From Anaeramoeba flamelloides (lineage: Eukaryota > Metamonada > Anaeramoebidae), in NCBI GenBank assembly GCA_027625915.1, contig JANTQA010000021.1:806001-870000 (forward strand): a stretch of 64,000 nucleotides of DNA, in the 5' to 3' direction. Below are positions 48,740-58,417 of the stretch, piece by piece. The translations under genes were made by a program, and so were the position numbers. Each line of letters opens with the position of its first letter. Position 1 is the stretch's first letter. The notes under the pieces were generated by a model. That model was not told where the DNA came from. It did not search any database and saw nothing but the letters and a program-made list of their open reading frames with translations.

Positions 48740-49621
48740 TTTTGGATATTGATCTATGTTCAGGAAGTATTACATTTAGAAGATTTTCACTTGCAACAAG
48801 TGAATTAAGAAATGTTTATATAAGTGATATGACAAAACAAGAAAAATTAGTTTTTTTCTTGAATACTTATCATTTATTATTACTGCATATCACCTTATTG
48901 CATGGTCCCCCAAAAATGAATAAATCATATCGCCGCCATTTTAAATATATGATTGGTGGCGATAGCTTTACTTTAAATGATATTCAATATGGAATTCTTG
49001 GAAGTAACATTTATCATCTTATCATTCTCAATCTTCAACTTTAAACTTATTTTTTTATTTTTTTTTGATTGAATAATATCATTATTTTGTTTATATATAT
49101 TCTATTTTTTTATTCTCTACTTTTATTTTAACAAATTAGATAATAGATCAAAATCAAATATTAAAAAATCCAAAACTTACTTTAAAATGAATGATTCTAG
49201 AAGTGATTCAACTATCCCGTTGGAGCCTAGAATCAATTTTGCTCTTTCAAATTTAACAAACTTCTCTCCTCCCGTCAAGGTATTTTATTCTGAATCCTTG
49301 GAAAAGCAATTAATGCAGTCTTCAATTGAATATTTTCAGTCAATCAAAATACAGGATAACAAAATAAAAAAAAAAACTCAAATCTTTTTACCAAAAAAAT
49401 TCCAAAAATTTTCAAAGAATTTTGGAAAAAATGATAAAAAAATTCTGAATCAAATTACAAAATTTTTTCCCAAAAATAAAAAAAAGCTATTAATTGAATC
49501 CACAAAAAAGTATAATAAGCTGGAATTGCATTATTTTACTTCTTCTGAAAGAATATTTTCAATAAAAATTTATAAAAATCAAATACGCCCTGGATATACA
49601 GGGATTTTTAGAAAAAATTAA
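42434..49621 (+). CDS. RGS-domain plus DUF547-domain fusion protein
   Basis: Five exons: 42434-42604, 42755-42961, 43129-43410, 48739-49003 and 49140-49621 (phases 0, 0, 0, 1), giving 468 residues. Every join restores family sequence: FYED/VIIF, DPAFE/HVLGLMNDS, ISAKN/VLDIDLC and GILG-N-NRSK. RGS spans about 22-145 (HPQKLSSFRDFL, VESLCFYEDV, LVNKYVETNSQLEINID, NLFDPAFE, LMNDSLFPRFLRSK); RGS domains speed GTP hydrolysis by G-alpha subunits. A linker (145-200) leads to DUF547 (about 200-440): LHDLLDLINIYISAKN, FFLNTYHLLLLH, GGDSFTLNDIQYGILG, EPRINFALSNLTNFSPPVKV, YSESLEKQLMQSSIEYF. DUF547 function is unknown. Introns 1, 2 and 4 are 136-167 bp; intron 3 is 5328 bp and holds a foldback, an R4 repeat and an antisense LINE. 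There is no stop or frame break in the exons, so the gene looks functional. Confidence 0.88.
43974..44266. repeat. long near-perfect foldback in intron 3
   Basis: Arms 43974-44078 and 44162-44266 are reverse complements over 105 bp with three mismatches, all in the outer 25 bp; the inner 80 bp are identical. The spacer is 83 bp. Transcription of the host intron would yield a 105-bp hairpin. No coding sequence is present and no clear flanking duplication was found. Confidence 0.92.
44731..45050 (+). repeat. dispersed repeat R4, copy 2
   Basis: Diverged copy of 35298-35610 with the same order of landmarks (TTTTGTAACCCTC, CTTTTTTCTCAAA, TGTCCTCA, CATTGTTGATTTTTAGAAAT, ATCATACA). It lies directly beside the LINE insertion site. 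Confidence 0.55.
45087..48145 (-). mobile_element. LINE-type non-LTR retrotransposon, near full length
   Basis: Inserted antisense in intron 3 of the RGS-DUF547 gene. A 15-bp duplication AAAAACTACTTTACT flanks it (45072-45086 and 48146-48160), and a T run at 45086-45100 is its poly(A) tail. In its own direction it encodes an AP-type endonuclease (48147-47551; NLNISSFNIKGLNN, ICLIQES, VVIGGDFNL), a reverse transcriptase (47544-46073; ILFIHKAGDEGVPLNYRPIS, DSQFGFKK, TIDIKKCFDTISH, GAYQGDPLSPLMFG, catalytic FADD), and a C-terminal region with a CxxC...HFLWDCP zinc-type motif (45607-45119). A TGA at 47551-47553 splits endonuclease from RT in the same frame; the frame shifts near 46435 and at least twice more between 46075 and 45600. 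It is therefore not active as it stands. Only about 30 bp follow the last stop. Confidence 0.92.
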
Positions 49622-49777
49622 TTATATATAAATACATCTTTATAAAATTATTTTAAATAGTTTATATTTATTTTTAAAATTATTCTTTTATTTGTATTTT
49701 TCAAATATTTTTTCAATCTTTTAACATATTAGAGGATTTGATGATATCTTTGTGGAAGTCACAATAAAGTTACAAAA
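49622..49777. other. 3' flank of RGS-DUF547 gene
   Basis: AT-rich sequence after the stop at 49621, presumably the 3' UTR and polyadenylation region. Nothing else was recognised before the palindrome array. Confidence 0.4.
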
Positions 49778-49918
49778 ATCGCGATTATTTTTAATCAAAT
49801 CGCGATATATTAGAAAATCACGATAATATACCAAATCGCGATATTCTATAAAATCACAATAATTATTTAAAAATCGTGATAAATGCCAAAATATCGCGAT
49901 TAAAAATGTAATTGTGAT
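49778..49918. repeat. phased array of eight ATCGCGAT-like palindromes
   Basis: Eight 8-mers lie at 49778, 49799, 49817, 49835, 49853, 49873, 49893 and 49911, spaced 18-21 bp. Four are exactly ATCGCGAT; the rest are ATCACGAT, ATCACAAT, ATCGTGAT and ATTGTGAT, each explained by C-to-T or G-to-A changes at the CpG positions. The spacers are A/T only or nearly so. A looser relative (CATATCGCGATTTTATGATT) occurs at about 53968-54020. Confidence 0.9.
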
Positions 49919-50018
49919 ATAATAGTTGATAAATTTGGGGGCTAATTCAACAATATTTTCGCAAAAAGAAATTTTTTTTTGATCAAAAAATAGATTATGT
50001 GAAAAAAAATTATTCTTT

Positions 50019-51988
50019 TTTTTATTGTTGAAGAAGTGTAAATTACACTCTAGTTGCCCTTAGACTTCAATTCCCTTTCAGAAATTTAAGCGTAAAATCA
50101 TAGATTTCACGATTATTAATTAATGAAAATAATTTCAAACTATTACAGTTTAAAATCAATTCATTAAGATTTATTTCTTTTAATTTATTAAGAAAAATTA
50201 ATCTATTTTTTTCATAAGAAGGACATACCCATAAAAAATGATCAATATTTTTGATAATTTCCTTTTGTTCATATTTTAAACATAAATGACAATATTTATT
50301 TGAATTTTTATTTATTACATAATAGTATCTGTTTAAGCAGTTAGTAAATGTTCTGAATTTTAGGATTGTTGTGCTTGATGGATAACTTAAATATCTTTGG
50401 GTTTTAAATAAAGAGTTTTGGTATTTTATTATTTTGAAATATTTCTGCACTTTCCAGCTCTTGGAATTCAATAATTCATTATATGTATATTTGTAAATTT
50501 CTTCTTTCAATTCAATTAAATCTTTTGAATTAAAATTGATTTTATTGTTTTTTCTTTGATTAAACTTTATTAATTTTTCTAAATTAGGAAGAGATAAATT
50601 TCCTAATTTCTTTTTGAATTTGAATTTTTTTTTATTAACCAAAATTACCAGATTTTCGATTTTAAATTCTGTTTTATAAATTAGAATTGGTGTGTTTCTG
50701 TTTATTTTACATATTTCTTTAATACATGAATTAATCCAAGAATTTAAGTAATTTAAAGTTTTTATTTCATAATTAAAAATTTCTAATCCATATGTTAATT
50801 GACTTAATATAAAAGATTTAAATAATCTTATTTTCAAATTATTGTTAAGGGAATTGTTGTTAAATACTTGTTTACAGCTATTAAACGTCTCTTTTGATTT
50901 TTTTAAATTATAGACTATGTGCGAAATTTTCTCTAAATGAATACCTAAATATTTAATTTTTTTTAAAATCTTTTGATACAACTGTTTTATCTTTATTAGG
51001 TTTCAATCCAAATTGAATAATAATTTCATATATAGAATTTAATTTTTGATATAAATAATTGTTATTTCCTTTTATAATTAAGATTAAATCATATGTAAAC
51101 ATTTGACAATGGTTTGTTAATGGTATGATTTTCCATAAAAGAAAATGAGAAATAAGAGCAAATAAAATAGGCGATAAAAGATCTCCTTGGAATATGTCAA
51201 GTCCTTTTCCTTGATAATATTTTAATAAAAAATTTAGAATAATTTTATTTAATATAAATTTTTTTATTGTTTTTCTAATTATTTTAAAAATTGATTGAGA
51301 TTAACCATTTTGCTATATTAATCATTATAATATATGTTTTATCATTTCCATTTCCATTATTAGATTTGATTTTATTATAAATATTTAAGAAATTTAATAC
51401 TGCAATATGAGTTTCATATTTTTTTCGAAAACCAAATTGGAATTTGTGAATAAATTCCCAACATGGTTCAATTAGCTTGTATAGTAATTTTAGAAATAAT
51501 TTTGGTAAGCTTTGATTTATAGAAATTGGTCTATAATTTAAAGCTACCCCTTCATTTCCTTTTTTATGTATAAATAAAATTGATCTTTTTTTAATATATT
51601 CAATAGTATTATTATTAGGATTAAGCAACCAATTATTAAATATTTTCTGAATTGTAAAAAGATACTTTTTATAGTTTATATTTTCATTTAAATCTTCATC
51701 AAAGATATATTTTAAGTTTTCAATTTTTTGAAATCATTAACTGATTTATTTTACAAATTTTTAATAGTGCTTTTAATTTTTTGGATTGGGAAAAATATAT
51801 CTATTTTAAATTCTTTTAAATTTCTAATTTTTAAATTTTTTATATAATTTAAAATTTCTTTACTTGGCTCAATTGAATTTGTTTTAATTTGTCCAAAATA
51901 TTCTTCAATCATATTTTTATTATTTAAAATCATTTTCATTTTTTTAGACCTTATAAATTAATTTTTTTCCAAAAATTTTTATTTGAAA
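50019..51988 (-). mobile_element. LINE, second copy, 5'-truncated
   Basis: Same family as 45087-48145 but clearly diverged. In its own direction: RT fragments 51939-51751 and 51628-51284 (ILFIHKKGNEGVALNYRPIS, KFQFGFRKK), a degraded catalytic region (51280-50990), then an intact C-terminal frame of 304 codons (50981-50067) with LSQLTYGLEIFN, CHLCLKYEQKEIIKNIDHFL and WVCPSYEKN. The endonuclease and the start of RT are missing, as expected from aborted reverse transcription. A likely target duplication, TGAAAAAAAA(G)TTATTCTTT, flanks it at 50000-50019 and 51989-52008 with one indel. Several stops and shifts are present. Confidence 0.88.
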
Positions 51989-52239
51989 TGAAAAAAAAGT
52001 TATTCTTTGTAAAAACCTATCAAAAAAGATTCTTGATTCAATCAAGGATCAGATCAAAGAGTTTTATTGTATTTTCTTTTAATTTGGTTTACAAACTGAT
52101 CAATTATTTAGATTTACAATAAAAATAACTAAAGAAAAATACATATTTATTCTCAGTCAATCACGGTGTTGTAAAATGTGTTTAAGGGAGTAGTCATTTT
52201 TGAAAATAAACTGAAATCTTGTCAAGATCTTCAATTTTT

Positions 52240-53285
52240 TTTTTTTTGGAATTTGTGTTTCGATTTCTGAAATGGATGAGATAGCATCATTTTAACAATT
52301 TATTGATTTGAGTCTCTTTTTTGAAATCCAATATTTACATGTTTCGAATATAAAACGAAAAAAAGTAACCTATTATTTTGTTAAAGAATCAAGTTAATTC
52401 TTGAAAATGTGGAAACATATTTTTCGTTTTATGTTGGAAAGTTTTCATTTTGAAAGAAAATTTTTTATTTGGTTTCTTTTTCTTTGATTAATATTTCAAT
52501 TCAAATCCCAGCCAATAAAACTTAATGAAGTATAGGTGATTCAATAAATGAATATTCTGTAGAAGCTTAACTACAGTTTATCAATTAAATTAAGATCAAT
52601 TAAGTAAAGAAAAATTTTTCTTTAAGGTTTTGAAAAAGTTCTTTTCTGATTTTCAAAAAATGCAAAAAAATTTTTTTAACAAATTGTTTGGTCTTATTCA
52701 TAAGAATCCTTAGAACAATTCAATTTATTTTTGGCAGAAAAAAATATGATTTTGAATTTTGAGGATAAAAATAACTAATTCCCAAATATCTTCAAGAAAC
52801 TTTTATTTTGAAAAATCGAATTTCATCTTAATACAAAAACAAAATTTCTAAATAAAATCTTTACATGAGTTTAAAACTTTGATTATTATAACTACTCTTC
52901 TTAAAAAATGCAATTATTTTTCAATTCGTTAAATAGATCAATTTTTTGGTTAACCAAAAGTTTTATCTGAAAAAAGAAAAAAAATCTTTATATTAATATT
53001 ACTGGTAACAAAGAAATGTTATAGTATAATAGTGATCAGAATTACAATAAACGGGATAAAAACTAGATAAATTGTGAGAAAAAAAAAGAATTTAATTGTT
53101 TTCTTTTTCAGAAAAAATGGAAAAAAAAAATGGATCTCACTAAACTAAATATTCTTTTTTGGCTTTCTTTGTCGATCAGAATTTTTTGACACTTGGGATC
53201 TACAAAATTTGTAAGTAGAGAATACCACCAATAACATATTTTAAAATTTTGCCTTGTTATCTTAGAAGACTAGTCCCTTAAAGAA
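52240..53285 (+). repeat. dispersed repeat R6, copy 2
   Basis: Matches 4020-4740 and 5640-5830 in order and orientation: GAAATGGATGA, GAAAAAAAGTAACCTATT, TTTTATGTTGGAAAGT, TTAATATTTCAATTCAAATC, TTTCTAAATAAAATCTTTAC and GATCAGAATTTTTTGACA. It lacks the stem-loop units found inside copy 1. Non-coding. Confidence 0.55.
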
Positions 53286-54926
53286 AAATATGTTAAGACA
53301 TCCCAATCCTTCACTCGTTCTTTAAAGAATTTTTTCTAGGGTTAAAACATCTTTCAATATTCCCAGAAAGCCGAAAAGTGGATGTATAACTTTTCAAAAG
53401 TTTTCACAGTCTCATAGCTTAATAACATCAATTATTAAGATTTTTTGTGCAATTGTTTTCTTCTTTTTATTATTCTTCTTCGACTTTGAGTGTCTTGGTA
53501 TTGGACAGAAAACAAAACTAGAGTTTTGAGTGTTTTTGTTTGATCGATTACCAATGAGAAGGATAATTACTCTTTCTTCTTTTTGGTTATTTAAATTGTG
53601 AAGGTAATAACCCCTTTTAAAAAAAAACACATCTATTTTATATTTAAGTTTATTGTTGAAATAGATGATTATTAGTTTGATTATAAAATTCGTTTGGGAT
53701 TTTATATTTTGTTAAAAAAAAACATGAAAAGAAAATAATTTTTTTTCCATAACAAACAGATTTATTCCATTTATAAAAGTTTTATTTCTTATATAACTTT
53801 CAAACACTTAGAGAAAATTTACAATCATTGACGACCATTTCAAACATTTTTTAAAGGGGGGGGTAGGGTGTAAAAGTCTGAAAGGCTTTGTTAAAGTTTT
53901 GAGTTTTTTTTTTCAGGTGATATTCAAAAAAATAATTTTTCATTTTTTCGATATATATTTTATCATGATAATGTCGCATATCGCGATTTTATGATTCCAT
54001 ATGATACATTGTGATTTTATGATTTTTTTAATATTATCCCGAATGACTTGTTAATATTGTGATAATATATGTTATCTCAAAACTTCTATTTTTCGGAATA
54101 TAAAATTTCTTATATTAGTTTTTCATCAATAAAATTCTAATATAATATATATATATTTCAACATATATTATAGAAAATACTCAAAAATGGAAAATTATTC
54201 GATTTTTTTAACCACTTAAAAATCCTTTTTCAGAACTTTTAATAAACTATAGTATTTGGATAAATATTTTATGTTAAAATATCATTTTTACTATTGAATA
54301 AAAAAAAATTTTTTTTTAAAGATAAAAGTATAAGATCTTAAAGATATGATAATTTTTGGAATAGTATTTGACTCATTTTGTGTAAAAGGAATTAAATCTT
54401 CTATACCTGTTGTATTCATTACAATTGTTAAATGATATTAAAAAAAAATTAAAAAAATGTCTTTATAATTACAATTTATAAGTATTTAATATTACTAAAA
54501 ATTTTCAAAAGAAATTTTTTTAACCTCATAGACATTCTAAAAATAACAATTTATTATCTAGTTGAACACCAATACACCATTCCCCACACAATTTGATCGA
54601 AACTAAACAATATTTAAAGTTCAATTCGATAAAATACATTTATCTAATTTAAACTTAAATAGTACAATACTTCACATACAAAACTCCCCCCATAAACAAT
54701 CAAAAACAATAAAAATAAAATGAATATTTTTTTTTTGAATTCGATCCAAATTTTAGTTTAAATTATAAATAAAACATAAAAGCCTTTATTACATTGTATA
54801 AAAAATCCCCGAAAAGAAAAATAGAGTAGATTAGGTAAATGGTGTCTAATTGAAGAACAAAATAAACTGTAAAAAATCTGAGAAGAAATCAGAAAACCAA
54901 AAAACAAAATTATTATTCTCAAACAC
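53286..54926. other. 1.6-kb gene-free region
   Basis: Contains a rare G-rich run (GGGGGGGGTAGGG near 53857), a relative of the CGCGAT palindromes (53968-54020) and otherwise anonymous AT-rich DNA. The 72-codon minus frame at 53412-53630 has no recognisable feature. Confidence 0.5.
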
Positions 54927-55407
54927 TACAGTGGTGTAAATAACCCGTGTTGACAACCTTTAACCCATTACTAAATTTTAACTCTGTTTTTTTTTTTCAG
55001 ACTTGGGTATTTGAAGATAGGAAGACACACGTATATTCCTGGTTCGGATTCAAATTAACTTTAGAGGTTAGATCTTTGATTAGTCGAAATGACTCAATAA
55101 TATTAAATGCTTTTGTTTCAAAAATTTCTTCATATTTTCAAAATTTCTGAGATAAAATGATTTTTTTTATAAAAAATCAAAAAATGAAATTTTTCTCATT
55201 TTTTTATCAAAAAATTACATTTTAATCTTTCAATATCTTCATAATTCTTTTTTAAAATGTATATAAAGAACACTATTTCATGTTTATATACTGTTTCCAT
55301 CCCATTGATTTGTTTCTTTTATTTCTAGAGTCAGCCAATATTTTTTGTATGAGTAAAATTTTAGTAATGGGTTAAAAGAAAAAACACAGGTTATTTACAC
55401 CACTGTA
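54927..55407. mobile_element. Tc1/mariner-type MITE (481 bp with TA)
   Basis: TA duplications at 54927-54928 and 55406-55407 enclose inverted termini of about 50 bp: CAGTGGTGTAAATAACCCGT at the left, CAGTGGTGTAAATAACCTGT at the right (reverse-complemented), both then reaching TTTAACCCATTACTAAA. CAGTG plus TA is typical of Tc1/mariner elements. The interior has a 67-codon plus frame without transposase motifs. Its right end lies 36 bp past the stop of the neighbouring minus-strand gene, so it probably sits in that gene's 3' UTR or terminator. Confidence 0.85.
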
Positions 55408-55442
55408 AAAAAAAATTTGAACAAAAAGCACAATAAATGAAT

Positions 55443-56357
55443 TTATTTATTTTTGGTTTCGGGTGTCACTTTTGTTCTGCTCTTGGTCTTTTTCTTAGCC
55501 CTCATCAGAACAATAAGTGTTATCAACATAAAGGAAAGGATTAAAAGATCTATTTTTGTATATCTTGGAATTATTCTCGATAAATACATTATAATAAAGA
55601 GAAGGAAAGAATAACAGAAGGTTCCGATAAGCAGCAGTCCTTTAATTTGAAAATTGGTGATTACTACACAAATGGATTGAGAAATAAAAGCTAAAATGGA
55701 TCCATAGATCATTTGCCTTGGGGAGTGGTAGCCCCCATAATAAGTTTTTGCACAAGAAACAACGGAAGAAACAATTAAAAAGAAGTATGTTGAAATTAGT
55801 AACGCTTTTTTGTATCCTTGGTTTGCAAGGATAGTTGAACATAAGCCTTTTGTCTCTAGGGAACTTGCCTTTTTATCTTCTTGATCTTCGATATGATCAG
55901 TCAGGCTCTGTTTTGATGAGTGCCAAAAGAACAAAGGTAAAGCGAAGATCCAATAAACAAAAAAATGCAAATGCCCAGAGATTGAATTAGGTTTTTTGTT
56001 GCAAGTCTCGTCACCAAGCAGATCCTTCAAGATCAACAAAATTGAATAGGAAATCGTAAAATTTAAATAAACAATAAGGAATACAAAGACAGAACTCTTG
56101 ACATATTCAAATCGTTTGATTTCTTTTTTTGGTTTGAGCAACATTATTTGAAGAACAAAGAAAATCGCCATTGTTATTGCAGTCATGAAAACTAATTTGC
56201 CACTTAGTTCTGGGAGAAATGGGTTGTGTGTTGCTGTAAAGCGATCTTGGTTGCATCTGTCTAAAAAGGGAAAATCGTTTTTTGCAAGATAAGAAATCGA
56301 AAAGCAACTCCCAATTAAAATAAAGAAACTGTACAAAATAGATTTTGGGAAGTTCAT
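55443..56357 (-). CDS. PAP2-like multi-pass membrane protein
   Basis: A 304-residue intronless protein with about eight hydrophobic segments (near 6-25, 53-73, 90-110, 130-150, 184-204, 216-236, 241-262, 267-286) and a basic Lys/Arg-rich C-terminus. NKKPNSISGH (about 125-134) and YYGGYHSPRQMIYG (about 211-224) correspond to motifs 2 and 3 of the PAP2/lipid phosphatase fold (usual PSGH and SRxxxxxHxxxD), with KDLLGDETC before them as a possible motif 1. The expected Ser-Arg of motif 3 reads Ala-Lys, and the PSGH proline is not adjacent, so catalytic activity is uncertain; fat-storage-inducing (FIT) proteins, a related fold, were also considered. It probably acts on a lipid phosphate in the ER. 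ATG 56357 is the first in frame. Confidence 0.7.
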   Translation of the reverse strand: MNFPKSILYSFFILIGSCFSISYLAKNDFPFLDRCNQDRFTATHNPFLPELSGKLVFMTAITMAIFFVLQIMLLKPKKEIKRFEYVKSSVFVFLIVYLNFTISYSILLILKDLLGDETCNKKPNSISGHLHFFVYWIFALPLFFWHSSKQSLTDHIEDQEDKKASSLETKGLCSTILANQGYKKALLISTYFFLIVSSVVSCAKTYYGGYHSPRQMIYGSILAFISQSICVVITNFQIKGLLLIGTFCYSFLLFIIMYLSRIIPRYTKIDLLILSFMLITLIVLMRAKKKTKSRTKVTPETKNK

Positions 56358-56528
56358 TACTGTAAAGGTTAAATAAAAAAATGAAACAAAGATCTTTTTT
56401 GTTTTGAGGAATAGACCTGTTATTTTTTGTTATTAGGATCCTTTATTGGAAAATTTATCACCTCTTCTTATTCTTTAGTTTTTGGACAGTAATACTTTTT
56501 TTCGGATACACTAATATCATTTGAAGTT

Positions 56529-57598
56529 TTAAGGGATTAGTGTCTACCAAGGAGAAGTATAAGATTAAAGTAAGTTGTTGTAGGTGGTAACAACATTAAT
56601 TTTACCATGGTTTAAATGTCACTAAAAAATCGATATGTAAATAGAAATATTTGTTGATTTAAAAATGATCAAATGTATTTGTAAAAAACCCAATCATTTT
56701 TGAAATAAATCTTACATTTTGACATAAATTTAAAGGTTGAATTATAAATATTCAGATCTCTAAAAGTTGCAAAATATCTTTCTTAAAAATATCAGAAAAC
56801 GAAGATTAGTTGCAAAAAAATTGATTTTTATAAAAAATCAAATTATACTACCAATAGATTATTTTGGCCGATAATTTCTAAAATAATGGATACATAATGG
56901 TGTTGCAATTAAGCTTTTTAATAGGTAACCAAACTAATCAGTCTTTGGGTTTTTATGTTTCTGATTATTGAGTTAGTCTTTGAAATTAAAAAAAAATTAA
57001 AACTTTTTACAAATTATTTTTTTTCTCTTGGAAATATATTGATGTTTCAATTAACTTTAAAAAAAGGAAATAAAATTAATCATTCTTAGAGCTTTTTTGT
57101 TGATGAATATTGAACAATTTTTTGTAATTACTGGTATTTGAATTATAAATGGGAAAATAGTTTTCACTTCCAATTTTTCTTTCTTAAATACAGTTTTCAA
57201 AGACGGAGGGTGGGATTTAAGGCTCTCGATCTATGTTCAATTTGAAACAAGGAAATTGAAAATGAAGTGAAAATTTTTCCCCATTTGTACTTAAAATGCC
57301 AGTAAAAGAATAAAAAAAAATAGTTACTTTTAAATATTCTAAAGTTGAATTAAACAATTAAGAAAGCTATTAACATGGGTTGTGTTTCTATTTTTAGATT
57401 TGGGAGAGGAATTAAAATAATTCCAAAAAAAAAAGTTTTAATTTATGATCATTAGTAAAAAATGTATTAATTTATTGTGAAATAATATTTAATATACATT
57501 TTTTTAGAGCCATTTGAACAATTCAGCACAAATACTATTTTCACTCAATTATTCCATACTTTGATTTATTCGTCAACCTATGGTAACGTTAATCCCTG
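56529..57598 (+). repeat. R2 inverted-repeat element, copy B (1070 bp)
   Basis: The left end TTAAGGGATTAGTGTCTACC and the right end, reverse-complemented TTCAGGGATTAACGTTACCA, are the R2 termini. The interior matches copies A and C (ATTTCTAAAATAATGG, TGATTATTGAGTTAG, GTGAAATAATATTTAATA). It is longer than copy A, partly because MITE-3 copy 5 sits inside it. Confidence 0.6.
57129..57304. mobile_element. MITE-3 copy 5 (176 bp), nested in R2
   Basis: TA-CTGGTATTTGAATTATAA at the left and TACTTAAAATGCCAG-TA at the right, with GTTTTCACTTCC and GTGAAAATTTTTCCCCATTT blocks. It interrupts R2 copy B, so it is younger than that element. Confidence 0.7.
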
Positions 57599-58417
57599 AA
57601 ATCGGAAATAACATCAGTGGAATTTTCTTTTTTTCAAATTTAATATTTGTTTTATTGTGGAATATTGATTCACATAATTCCAAATTCACAAGAAAAACGG
57701 CCCCAAACAAATTAATAGAGTTCATAACATTACCTCTATCTTTGAAAATTCGATTTTCTAAGAAAAATTCGAAAAAGAAGAGTAAATTTTTTCACTTTTC
57801 TTTTACAATTATCCAGAAATACCCAAATAGATAATCTCTTCTCACCGGTTTTAAGTAATGTTGTTAATATATTACAAGACTTATCTTCCTCAGGTTTTTG
57901 TTAAAAAAACTTACAAAATCAAATATTTTTTTACTTAAAAAATAAAGAAGATGATTTTTTTTCTTTTTGGGTTTTCACAAAAATTCAAAAAGAAGCTTTA
58001 ACTTTTTTTTAATTTGACTCTGAAGAGATGAATTTCTTTTTGAAGTATTCTTAAAATCGAATTTATTATGTTTCCTTTATTGAATTAGTAAAGCCAAAAT
58101 GCGAATCAATTTTTATTTTTTAGTTCCTGAGGAAAGTTTCTCGGTTTAATTTTTTAAGAATTAAAGCAAGTAGAGTATTTTTGCTTCTTGGATTATAAAC
58201 CAAATCAAACCAAGTGTATGTAAGGAAAGAACTTGAATATTATTGAAATAAAAGTTAAAAGACAATTTTATCGTTTTCATTTTCTGTTCTTTCTTTTTTT
58301 TCATATTTTTCCACTTTTACGAAACAAATATTTTCAAAAACGGAAAAATTTAACACTTTCAAAGTTACAAATCCTGATTACTATCCTTTTATTTCAAAAA
58401 TTTGTTTTTGTGTGTTC

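Noticed and set aside
53850-53875. G-rich run as a possible quadruplex
   Set aside because: Only one long and one short G tract are present, not the four tracts needed.
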